From NCBI GenBank assembly GCA_046328525.1, contig JAXLWK010000006.1:124001-188000 (forward strand): DNA of 64,000 bases. Direction: 5' to 3'. The DNA is from JBDHWG01 sp046328525. Lineage in GTDB: Bacteria > Chloroflexota > Anaerolineae > Epilineales > JAHCIE01. Positions 44,835-52,633 of the stretch are shown in pieces. A model generated the notes under the pieces. It did not search any database. It saw only the letters and a list, made by a program, of their open reading frames with translations, and was not told where the DNA came from. How positions within the stretch are numbered: position 1 is the stretch's first letter; each line of letters begins with the position of its first letter. A program made the translations under genes and the position numbers.

Positions 44835-44883
44835 TTAGTGGGGGAAGGGGCCAGGGGATGAGGGGCGAGGCAAGGGGCGTCGC

Positions 44884-45207
44884 ATGAAGCGCGTCGGATT
44901 TATGCTGAAGGTGAAGCCGGAGCGGCTCGCCGAGTACAAGCAGCGCCACGCGGCGGTCTGGCCGGAGATGCTCCAGGCGTTGCGTGAGACCGGCTGGCAC
45001 AACTACTCTCTGTTCCTGCGCGACGACGGGCTGCTGTTCGGCTACTTCGAGACGCCGGACAGCCTCGCGGCGGCGCAGGCGGGGATGGCGGCGCGGGACG
45101 TCAACACGCGCTGGCAGGAAGAGATGGCGCCGTTCTTCGAGTCGCCGAACAATGCGCGGCCCGACGAAATGTTTCTCGAATTGACCGAGGTGTTTCACCT
45201 GGATTAA
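44884..45207 (+). CDS. rhaM: L-rhamnose mutarotase
   Basis: 107 residues, intact and of standard length. KRVGFMLKVKPERLAEYKQR, HAAVWPEMLQALRETGWHNY and LFGYFETPD are diagnostic; the His of RHAAVWPEM and the WHNYSLF segment form the active site. It interconverts alpha and beta anomers of L-rhamnose for the isomerase. rhaA follows 18 bases later. The IS element lies 49 bases upstream, so expression may now depend on a new promoter or on read-through. Confidence 0.92.
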   Translation: MKRVGFMLKVKPERLAEYKQRHAAVWPEMLQALRETGWHNYSLFLRDDGLLFGYFETPDSLAAAQAGMAARDVNTRWQEEMAPFFESPNNARPDEMFLELTEVFHLD

Positions 45208-45225
45208 ACCCACAAGGGGCGACCG

Positions 45226-46509
45226 ATGATAGATACATCTCCTTCCACCGCGCTGCTGAGCCAGGCGTATGACCTGGCGCGCGAGCGCTACGCGGCCCTG
45301 GGCGTGGATACGGATCACGCGCTGGCGACCCTGGCCCAGATTCCCTTGAGCCTGCACTGCTGGCAGGGCGACGACGTCGGCGGCTTCGAGGCGCCGGGCG
45401 GCCCGCTGACCGGCGGGATCGCCACGACCGGCAACTACCCGGGCAAGGCGCGCACCGCCGACGAGCTGCGCCAGGATCTCGACCTGACCTACCGCCTCAT
45501 TCCGGGGCATCACCGCCTCGCCCTCCACGCCATCTACGCCGAGACGGGTGGGCGCAAGGTCGAGCGCCCCGACTTGCGGCCGGAGCACTTCGCGGCATGG
45601 GTAGACTGGGCCAGGGCCAACGGCCACGGCCTCGACTTCAACCCGAGCCTGTTCTCGCACCCGCTGTCGGAGAGCGGCTTCACCCTATCGAGCCATGACC
45701 CGGCCATCCGCCAGTTCTGGGTGGACCACTGCATCGCGTGCCGCGAGATCGGCGCGTCATTCGGCGAGGCACTCGGCACGTCGTGCGTGACGAATATCTG
45801 GATTCCGGACGGCATGAAGGACACGCCAGTTGACCGCGCCGCCCCCCGCCGCCTGCTCAAGGAGTCGCTGGACCGCATCCTCGCCGTGCCGGTAGATGCC
45901 CAGTACAACCTTGACGCGGTGGAGAGCAAGCTGTTCGGCCTGGGGTCGGAGAGCTACGTCGTCGGTTCCCACGAGTTCTACCTGGGCTACGCCGCGAGCC
46001 GCAACGACGTCCTGCTGTGCCTGGACGCGGGCCACTTCCACCCGACCGAGGTCATCTCCGATAAGCTGTCGTCGGTGCTGATGGTCGTGCCCGGCGTCCT
46101 GCTGCACGTCAGCCGCGGTGTGCGCTGGGATAGCGATCACGTGGTGACGCTGACGGACGAGCTGGCCGCCATCATGCGCGAAGTCGTCACCAGCGGCGAG
46201 ATGGACCGCATCCACGTCGGCCTCGATTTCTTCGATGCCAGCATCAACCGCGTGGCCGCGTGGGTCATCGGCGCGCGCAATGCCCTGCGCGCCGCGCTCC
46301 TGGCCTTGCTGGAGCCGACGGAGTGGCTGCGGGAGTTGGAGCGCGCGGGCGACTACACGTCGCGCCTGGCGATCCTGGAAGAGCTGAAGGGCCTGCCATG
46401 GTCCGCCGTCTGGGACGTGTTCTGCGAGCAGCACGGCGCGCCGGTGGGCCTGGCCTTCCTGAGTGAAATCAAGGCGTACGAGGCGCGGGAGATGGCGAAG
46501 CGGGCGTAG
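45226..46509 (+). CDS. rhaA: L-rhamnose isomerase
   Basis: 427 residues, close to the E. coli RhaA length and alignable throughout: PLSLHCWQGDDVGGFE, GGIATTGNYPGKARTADELR, LDFNPSLFSHPLSESGFTLS, NIWIPDGMKDTPVDR, DAVESKLFGLGSESYVVGSH, CLDAGHFHPTEVISDK, HVSRGVRWDSDHVV and HVGLDFFDASINRVAAWVIG. Converts L-rhamnose to L-rhamnulose using Mn/Zn held by the Glu, Asp and His of these motifs. Intact, in contrast to both flanking regions. rhaD follows; the kinase is not in the window. Confidence 0.95.
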   Translation: MIDTSPSTALLSQAYDLARERYAALGVDTDHALATLAQIPLSLHCWQGDDVGGFEAPGGPLTGGIATTGNYPGKARTADELRQDLDLTYRLIPGHHRLALHAIYAETGGRKVERPDLRPEHFAAWVDWARANGHGLDFNPSLFSHPLSESGFTLSSHDPAIRQFWVDHCIACREIGASFGEALGTSCVTNIWIPDGMKDTPVDRAAPRRLLKESLDRILAVPVDAQYNLDAVESKLFGLGSESYVVGSHEFYLGYAASRNDVLLCLDAGHFHPTEVISDKLSSVLMVVPGVLLHVSRGVRWDSDHVVTLTDELAAIMREVVTSGEMDRIHVGLDFFDASINRVAAWVIGARNALRAALLALLEPTEWLRELERAGDYTSRLAILEELKGLPWSAVWDVFCEQHGAPVGLAFLSEIKAYEAREMAKRA

Positions 46510-46537
46510 TGGTCTTTTACACGCGAGATGATAGGAA

Positions 46538-46597
46538 TGTAGTAACGACTTCCAGTCGTTTCTCAGGCCGCAGAACGACTAAAGTCGTCACTACATA
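46538..46597. repeat. ACGACTTTAGTCGT palindromic repeat, copy 1
   Basis: Left GTAGTAACGACTTCCAGTCG and right AACGACTAAAGTCGTCACTA form an inverted repeat of about 60 bp. A second copy is in the composite repeat at 59356-59561. It separates rhaA from rhaD. Confidence 0.7.
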
Positions 46598-46620
46598 GCA
46601 CGCAACTCGTGTAACACACC

Positions 46621-47481
46621 ATTAGCAGCGAGGACGACGCTGCCTCTATCGAACCCTACACGGATCTGGACGAGCTGCTGGCGGCGATTGGCGAAGGCCG
46701 GGCAGCGGGTGAGCAGCATCGAGGCCAGCGAGGGCGGCCCGGCAACATCTCCATCTACATTGGGTGGAGCCTGGAAGTCCACCGCCACTTCCCACTCGTC
46801 GAGCCGCTGGCGCTGCCGCAGCCCGGTGCCGGCACTGGCCGGCTTGAGCTGGTCATCGTCCGCGGCTCGGCCGCCGCCTGCGCGACATTCGCTCCGACCC
46901 GCGGCGAACCTGGGCGCGGTCGTGATTGACGCCGACAGGCGCAACGCGCAGCCGCACGTCAACGCGGCGCTGTTCGAGCAGGTGACGAGCAGGTCAACTC
47001 GCACCTCGCCGTCCACGACGACCAGGTCACGCGCACGGGGACGAACTTTCACGCGCTCATTCACGCCCAGCCGCCGCGCCTGACGTACCTGAGCCACATC
47101 GACCTACCGCGACCAGGCGGAATTCGAAAATGCCGGCTGCTGCGCTGGGGCGGAGACGATTGTGAACCTGCTGGAAGGCATCGGCATCTTGCCGTTCATG
47201 CTGCGGCTCGGCGGAGCTGATGGCGGCGAACGTGGCGGGGCTGCGCGAGCACCGCATCGTGGTGTGGAGCAAGCACGGGGTGATGGCGCGCTCGGATGTC
47301 TCGGTGACGCGCGCCGCCGACCGCATTGAGTACGCGGAGACGGCGGCGCAGTACGAGTACATGGGCCTGGTGAATCACGGCCAGGGCGAGGGGCTGACGC
47401 TGGGAGGAACTGCGCGCCGTGGTCAAAGCGTTCAACGTCCCCGGCGCTCGTGTGATGCGGTCATTCAGCCATTGCTCTTGA
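46621..47481 (+). pseudogene. rhaD: Rhamnulose-1-phosphate aldolase (class II), frameshifted
   Basis: Fused frames give SSIEASEGGPGNISIYIGW, a stretch like VIVRGSGRRLRDIRSDPAAN, LGAVVIDAD, QPHVNAALFEQVTS, HLAVHDDQVTRTGTNFHALI, QPPRLTYLSHID, ANVAGLREHRIVVWSKHGVM, RIEYAETAAQYEYMGLVNHG and a C-terminal LRAVVKAFNVP. It would split rhamnulose 1-phosphate into dihydroxyacetone phosphate and lactaldehyde. The likely first codon is ATT at 46621 where ATG is expected (S-S-E-D-D follows). No ribosome site is evident because the palindrome sits just upstream. Confidence 0.65.
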
Positions 47482-47507
47482 CAACCCGTACACCCGTGAG
47501 ATATGAT
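47478..47507 (+). promoter_or_regulatory. Promoter of the toxin-antitoxin pair
   Basis: TTGACA (47478-47483), 18-bp spacer, TATGAT (47502-47507), 50 bases before the antitoxin start. It overlaps the stop of the aldolase gene. Confidence 0.6.
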
Positions 47508-47556
47508 ATACGATGTCGCCCGCGACATCGAACGCCAATATTCATGGAGACTGACT

Positions 47557-47932
47557 ATGAGCCGTGCCGCGTTGAACCTGCCTGAGCAATTGAAGCACGA
47601 TGCCGAACACTGGGCGGACATAAGGCATCTCGCGCGCCAGTTTATCCTCTGGGCGGTCGCGGAGAAAGTCGGCGCGTTGAACCAGCAACTAGATGACCCG
47701 ATTTCCCTGACATCACCTATCGGCGTGGTACTTCGGGCTACCCGCGCCGATTGTTCGCGGGACAGGGATTCGCGTGCAGACCCTGGTTGTGGCCCGGGCG
47801 AGACTGGAACTGGTCGCAAGCCCAGATTGCCGATAGTATGATCTGACGGAGCGCCAGGTCACGAGGCACAGGCCTTCTATGATGCCCACAAGACAGAATA
47901 GACCTCGGCATCGCGAGGGCGAGACTCGTTGA
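47557..47932 (+). pseudogene. DUF433 antitoxin, frameshifted
   Basis: Intact opening MSRAALNLPEQLKHDAEHWA with FILWAVAEKVGALNQQLDDP, a short helical DNA-binding-like part. After a shift comes ITYRRGTSGYPRPIVRGTGI-like sequence with RVQTLVVA, the DUF433 motif, then pieces of YDLTERQVTEAQAFYDAH. DUF433 proteins are antitoxins of PIN-like DUF5615 toxins. At least three indels; end approximate. A strong promoter is upstream. Confidence 0.6.
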
Positions 47933-47941
47933 GCCAGAAGC

Positions 47942-48365
47942 ATGGCTAGACCGAGAAGCTTCATCTGGATGCGGACACGTCCATCAAAGGCGCCTCAGAG
48001 CGGCGCTTCTGGCGCGCGGCCATGACGTGACGCGGACACCGAATGAGTGGATGCCCCTGGATGCGAGCGACGGGGCCGCAACTGCTGCGCGCCTCGTCGC
48101 ATGGGCGGTAATATTCACCTTCAACATCCGCGATTTCGCGGTTCTCGCGGCACGCCACCCACTCATCATGGCGTGTTGTTGGCGGTGCAGCGCGACTGGA
48201 CGCTACCCGGCGCTGATCGCTGCGCTCGACCACGTGCTATCACAGACGGAGGCCGACGGCTGGGTCGGCCAGGTAGGGTGGTTAAGCGAGTGGAGGCAAT
48301 CATCCGCCTGGCGACGACCTCCACTGTTGTACATTGGCGGCTCGACCTTGATGTTGGGGTCGTAG
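47942..48365 (+). pseudogene. DUF5615 PIN-like toxin, frameshifted
   Basis: Frames together read LHLDADTSIKA, LLARGHDVTRTPNEWMPLDA, FTFNIRDFAVLAARHP, HHGVLLAVQRDWTLPG and LSQTEADGWVGQVGWLSEWR. The early Asp pair and the later NIRDF Asp are the acidic residues of this PIN-related nuclease family. It pairs with the DUF433 gene upstream. The last frame runs into the convergent lipoprotein gene, so the true end may be near 48310. Confidence 0.65.
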
Positions 48366-49144
48366 TCGAACATCTGCGTCGTCGTGCTCTTGCGGCCGGC
48401 GAATTCGCCCATCACCTCTTCCTTGATAGGCAGGTTGTCGGAAGGCCGCGCCCACACCTTCACCGCGCTGTTGACCGCCTGGTCGCCGACTTTCGCCGAC
48501 GAGTTGTACTGGAAGACGGTCGCCTTGATGCCGTTCACGTCCTCTGTCCCCACGGTCTTGACGTCGGTCATCTCCACCGGCAGCGTCTTGAACTCCTGGA
48601 GCATCGGCTGGAAGATGCCGGCCAGCGCCGCGTTCTCGCTCCACTTGCCGTTGGCGTTCTGATACACCTTGTTCCCAATGATGATGACTTCCGCCGTGTC
48701 CGTCTTCATGTGGTAGCGGTCCGGCGCGACATACTCGATCGTGCGGTGGCTGGTCTTGCCGCTGCTGTCCACCGTCTGCGTAGCTCGCCATGCCTTGGCC
48801 GCCTGCTGCGCGGCGAACACCTTCAGGAGGGCGTCCTTCGCGTCGCCGGACACAATCGGCGTCGGCATCGCGGACGCGGCTGACGGCGCTTTGGTGGGCG
48901 CGGTGGTCGGGGCGGTCTTGGCCGGGGCCGTGGTCGGCGCGGCGGTGGGGACGGCCGCCTTCGGCGCGGGCGTGGGGGCGGGGGGCAGCCCCGACGACTT
49001 CGCGGCCGGTGGGTTGGTGGGGGCAGCGGTCGGCGCCGACGCTTGCTGCCCGCCGGATCCGCCGCCGCACGCGGCGAGGGCCGCCGCCACGAGGGCGACG
49101 AGGGCGAGGACGATGAACTGCCGCTGGACGGGGCGCATGCACAT
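48203..49144 (-). CDS. Outer-surface lipoprotein, LppX/LolA-like fold
   Basis: 313 residues from the ATG at the complement of 49144 (AGGAG upstream). The signal peptide ends in lipobox LAAC (Cys26). A Pro/Ala/Thr tether follows (about 30-110, APTTAPT-type), then a domain starting DAKDALLKVFAAQQAAKAWR with TIEYVAPDRYHMKTDTAEVI, IIGNKVYQNANGKW and MFDYDPNIKVEPPM. This is the pattern of half-barrel lipoproteins that carry lipids or reside on the membrane surface. The natural end is probably close to KVEPPM (near 48310); the extra 30 or so residues overlap the toxin gene and may come from an indel. Confidence 0.75.
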   Translation of the reverse strand: MCMRPVQRQFIVLALVALVAAALAACGGGSGGQQASAPTAAPTNPPAAKSSGLPPAPTPAPKAAVPTAAPTTAPAKTAPTTAPTKAPSAASAMPTPIVSGDAKDALLKVFAAQQAAKAWRATQTVDSSGKTSHRTIEYVAPDRYHMKTDTAEVIIIGNKVYQNANGKWSENAALAGIFQPMLQEFKTLPVEMTDVKTVGTEDVNGIKATVFQYNSSAKVGDQAVNSAVKVWARPSDNLPIKEEVMGEFAGRKSTTTQMFDYDPNIKVEPPMYNSGGRRQADDCLHSLNHPTWPTQPSASVCDSTWSSAAISAG

Positions 49145-49275
49145 GACGTGGCTCCTATGGATGAGACGATGAGGCGCTGCAGGCGCGGGCTGCGCCGCGT
49201 CCTGGATGTCACCCACAAGACGCGGCTCGGACGGACGGCCTTTCCCTGGGGGGCGGGTCAAAGCCAGCTAGAATT

Positions 49276-49302
49276 CGTCGGTCGGATGAAATCCAACCGA
49301 CG
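49276..49302. promoter_or_regulatory. Inverted repeat operator between divergent genes
   Basis: CGTCGGTCGGAT and ATCCAACCGACG (11 of 12 paired, 3-bp spacer) lie just before a TATAAT at 49314-49319 that would drive the gene at 49358. The repeat covers the -35 position, as a repressor site would. Confidence 0.6.
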
Positions 49303-49357
49303 CTATGGAGTGTTATAATCAGAGACTCTTCGAATCGCAAACCCGCCTGGAGGCTTG

Positions 49358-50710
49358 ATGGAAACTCATCCCGCCCAGTCATCTGTGGCTGAGCGCCTGG
49401 CACGCTACCCCCTTCTCGACGCTCTGCGCGGCCGCCGCTCGCGCCGCTTCGGGGTCGGCATGGCGATCCCTAGCGGCCCATTCGCCTACACCAGCCAGCG
49501 CCCGCCGCAGGCCCTCGCCGAGGCGGAGGAAGCCGCGCTGGCCTTCGCCGCGTGCGGCGTGACGGGCTACGCCCTCGCCGACCTGGCCTACGGGCGGGGG
49601 GACGGCGGCAACATGCTGGCCGGGCTGCTCGGTCGCACGGTCGGCAGCGCCGACGCCATCAACACGGTCGCCGTGGTCGTGACCAACGACGAGGCCACCT
49701 ATCTGCTCAAGCGCCCGCAGGACTTCGCGCCCGACGAGTACGCCGCTCTGGTGGCGCTCTCGGAGCAGGGCGACCTGACGGAGATGTACCGCCGCAGCCG
49801 GATCCAGATCCTGGATGGGCGGGCGGCGCCGCCGGTCGAGCCGAGCTACAACTTCAACATCAACAAGTGGGCGCTCTACGCGGCGGGCGGCAGCTACTTC
49901 GTCCCGATCATCGAGAACACCGAGGTGTACATCAACGCCCTGCTCGAGGCGTTCAGCCCGGAGATGGCGTATTTCGTGCGGGACGAGCGCAACAACTTCC
50001 AGCCGGCCGGCATCGCCAGGTTCGGGAAGACGAAGGGCGGCCACCTGGACGATGCGCCGCGAGCGGGCCACACCGCCACGGTGCAGGCTATCGAGTCGTC
50101 CCTATCCCAGGCGGGGGCCATCGAGGAGGGGATGATCCTGCAAAATCTGGCCCTGATGAGCCAGGCGCTCGGCATCGGCGGCTACCCCAATTTCGCCCGC
50201 CACGACTGGGGCTGGTTCGAGGCGCTAGGGTTCCGCATGGGCCACATGGCGGCGAGCCAGTACCTGGGCGCGCCGGCCCTGATGTCCACGCTGCTGAACC
50301 TGCTGCACCGCAACCAGCCGGTGCCGTACCCGCTGGGCCTGGAGCGCGACGGTCAGGCGCTCCTCAAGCCGTACTGCCCGCCGTACTACCCCACGATGCG
50401 CGATGCCGTCCTGGCGTTCGTGGCGAAGAAGTTCGGGCCAGAGGGCATCTGGCGCGGTGGCGCGGCGCACAGTGGCTGGCAAGACCCGGCCGGCGCGGCG
50501 GCGCAGATTCCAAGCCTCAGCGACGCGGCGGTCGAGGCGACCATCGCCTACTGCGAGTACATCTACGGGCGCTACGGGCGCTTCCCGGCCTACGCTGCGC
50601 CGTTCACGACGGTGCTGGGCTACCAGGCGACCCACGTAGACGTGGATTTCTACGACCGCTTCTATCGCCCCGAGGCCCTGACGGAGACCCAGCGCCAGCA
50701 CACGCACTAG
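49358..50710 (+). CDS. Unrecognised protein, weak nitroreductase-like features
   Basis: 450 residues, ATG preceded by GGAGG. No signal peptide or membrane helix. The opening LLDALRGRRSRRFGVGMAI and the later AIEEGMILQNLALMSQALGI followed by GGYP resemble the Arg-rich phosphate-binding loop and the helix of nitroreductases (xxQNLLLAAxxLGLG), but the usual FMN loops are not clear. A conserved-looking core has YNFNINKWALYAAGGSYFVP, RHDWGWFEALGFRMGHMAAS and a C-terminal GYQATHVDVDFYDRFYRPE. G+C and codon use match the neighbours. It stands alone behind a palindromic operator. Confidence 0.6.
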   Translation: METHPAQSSVAERLARYPLLDALRGRRSRRFGVGMAIPSGPFAYTSQRPPQALAEAEEAALAFAACGVTGYALADLAYGRGDGGNMLAGLLGRTVGSADAINTVAVVVTNDEATYLLKRPQDFAPDEYAALVALSEQGDLTEMYRRSRIQILDGRAAPPVEPSYNFNINKWALYAAGGSYFVPIIENTEVYINALLEAFSPEMAYFVRDERNNFQPAGIARFGKTKGGHLDDAPRAGHTATVQAIESSLSQAGAIEEGMILQNLALMSQALGIGGYPNFARHDWGWFEALGFRMGHMAASQYLGAPALMSTLLNLLHRNQPVPYPLGLERDGQALLKPYCPPYYPTMRDAVLAFVAKKFGPEGIWRGGAAHSGWQDPAGAAAQIPSLSDAAVEATIAYCEYIYGRYGRFPAYAAPFTTVLGYQATHVDVDFYDRFYRPEALTETQRQHTH

Positions 50711-50786
50711 GAGAAGGAAACGATGTCACTGCGAGACCCCAATGACATCGTGGCGGCGTTCTTGTCGCTGCCCATGGCAGCGAACT

Positions 50787-52175
50787 CTACTTGTCTGGCA
50801 AAAGGTCATCGTAGTGGCAGCGGACGGCTTCCATCTCGCCGCTCTCCGCCAGGCGCTCTAGCGCGTACTCCCGGATCGTGTTCAGCATAATGAAGCGGGT
50901 CTCCGCGTGCCCGGCGCCCGGCGCGGGTTGCAGCAAGCTCATGTCCACCAGGGCGACGAGGCCGTCGAGGACGGCCGGCTCCGGCGCGTCGCCCATCACC
51001 CATACCGCCGCGTCCAGGGTGAATGTGCCGGCGCACACGGCCAGGCGGCGGAACAGGACGCGCTGCGTCTCGTCAAGCATGCGGTAGCTGCCGGCGATGG
51101 TATTCCGTAGCGTCTGCTGGCGCAGCGGCAGGTCGCGCGGGCCATCGGTAAGCAGGCGCAGGCTCTCCGTCAGGTGGGTCATCAGGGCGGTGGGAGGGAA
51201 CGCGAGGACGCGCGCCGCGGCCAGCTCGATTGCCAGGGGCAGGCCGTCGAGGGCGGCGCAGACCACCCCGACGGCGGCGGCGTTGTCGTCGGTGAGGGCG
51301 AAGGTCGTGTCCACGGCCTGGGCGCGCTCGACGTACAGGCACACGGCGGAGTATTGGCGGGCCGACGCGGCATCGAGTCCGTTGTCGTCCCGGCTCTGGG
51401 TCGTTGTCGGCGGATACGCCAGCGGCGCCACGATGTACTCGTGTTCGGCGCGGATGTGCAGCGGCGCGCGGCTGGTGACCATAATCTTGAGCAGCGGATC
51501 GTTGGCCAGCCAGGCGGCGATGGTCGGTCCGGCGCTGACGACGGCGTCGCAGCCGTCCAGGATGAGCAGGAGCCGTTGGCCGGACAGGCTCGCCATCAGC
51601 CCGTCGGGCAGGGCGTCCTCGGCGCGCGCGCCGGGGCGCAGGGCGTGGGCGACGGTGGGTACAAGCTGGTTCGCTTCGGTGAGTGACGTCAGATCAATGA
51701 AACGGATGCCGTCGGCGAATTCGCCTCGCGCCGCGTCGGCGGCAGCCAGCGCGAGGCGCGTTTTGCCGACGCCGCCCGGTCCGGTGAGCGTGACGAGGCG
51801 GATGTCCGCGCGGTGGAGCAGCGCCACGACGTGGCTGATGTCTTCGTCGCGGCCGATCAAGGGTGTGGGCGGCGCTGGAAGCCGGCCAGGCTGCGAGCCA
51901 GCGGGCCAGGGCGCCTGGACAGCGGGCAGGGGAGGCGCATCGGGGACGCCGGCCGAGCGGGCGAAGTGGATGAAGGCGGCGCGCTCGGCCGGCGGAATGT
52001 CAAGGCCCACGGCCAGTCGCTCGGCGAACTGGCGCGACGGGCGCAGCTCATCGGTCTCGACCTTGTGCAGCGCGGAGACGGAGTAGCCAATGCGGCGGGC
52101 AAGCATCTCCTGCGTCAGGTCAAGCCCCTTGCGCCGCCGTCTCACCCATCGGCCGAACGAGACGCGCTCCGCCAT
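50787..52175 (-). CDS. XRE-NB-ARC regulator lacking the usual TPR region
   Basis: 462 residues from the ATG at the complement of 52175 (GGAGGG upstream). The N-terminal XRE helix-turn-helix (FGRWVRRRRKGLDLTQEMLA, RIGYSVSALHKVETDE) is joined by a Pro-rich linker to an NB-ARC ATPase: Walker A GPGGVGKT (132-139), Walker B RLLLILDGCD, GLPLAIELAAARVLAFP and the winged-helix end ETRFIMLNTIREYALERLAE. Relatives usually continue for several hundred residues of TPR; this one stops about 20 residues after the winged helix. It may be a shortened form or a truncation. Confidence 0.82.
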   Translation of the reverse strand: MAERVSFGRWVRRRRKGLDLTQEMLARRIGYSVSALHKVETDELRPSRQFAERLAVGLDIPPAERAAFIHFARSAGVPDAPPLPAVQAPWPAGSQPGRLPAPPTPLIGRDEDISHVVALLHRADIRLVTLTGPGGVGKTRLALAAADAARGEFADGIRFIDLTSLTEANQLVPTVAHALRPGARAEDALPDGLMASLSGQRLLLILDGCDAVVSAGPTIAAWLANDPLLKIMVTSRAPLHIRAEHEYIVAPLAYPPTTTQSRDDNGLDAASARQYSAVCLYVERAQAVDTTFALTDDNAAAVGVVCAALDGLPLAIELAAARVLAFPPTALMTHLTESLRLLTDGPRDLPLRQQTLRNTIAGSYRMLDETQRVLFRRLAVCAGTFTLDAAVWVMGDAPEPAVLDGLVALVDMSLLQPAPGAGHAETRFIMLNTIREYALERLAESGEMEAVRCHYDDLLPDK

Positions 52176-52268
52176 AAGCCCTCCGCTGGAGCTTATCAAC
52201 GCGAACGATCCGCTTCCGAGTCCTCCTACTGTCATTATACCACCGTTTCCGCTCCCTGGATGTGCCGG

Positions 52269-52503
52269 CTCTATCTTTGCACTTTGTCTATGCGGGGGCT
52301 GTGGGTTTTGGCGGTTGCCTGCCACATATCGCCCAACGAAGTGGAGCTACGCGGCAACCGCCAAAAGGGGCCGCAGGCCCCCGCGATCCTCCCCCTTTTT
52401 CGTGCGCAATGGCACGCGACCGTCACCAAGGGCTGAAAAGAGAAGAACTTGGAGGGGCTTTGCCCCTCCAAACCACCCCAACCCGAAAACTGCAAAGATA
52501 GAG
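52269..52503. mobile_element. MITE (235 bp) with 6-bp target duplication
   Basis: Perfect 13-bp ends CTCTATCTTTGCA (52269-52281) and TGCAAAGATAGAG (52491-52503) are flanked by TGCCGG on both sides (52263-52268 and 52504-52509). The interior has two further hairpins: TTTTGGCGGTTGCC pairs with GGCAACCGCCAAAA, and TTGGAGGGGC with GCCCCTCCAA. No protein is encoded. It occupies most of the gap before the gene at 52634. Confidence 0.75.
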
Positions 52504-52633
52504 TGCCGGTTATTGTGCCAGAAATTCGGGCGGAAAGTGGCACACGTCCGTGGGGCTGATGTGCTTTACTGGAGATAGGACAATCGTCTTCACCGCGTGA
52601 GCGGAGCCAGTCTCGTAGAAAGGAGCGCAGGCC

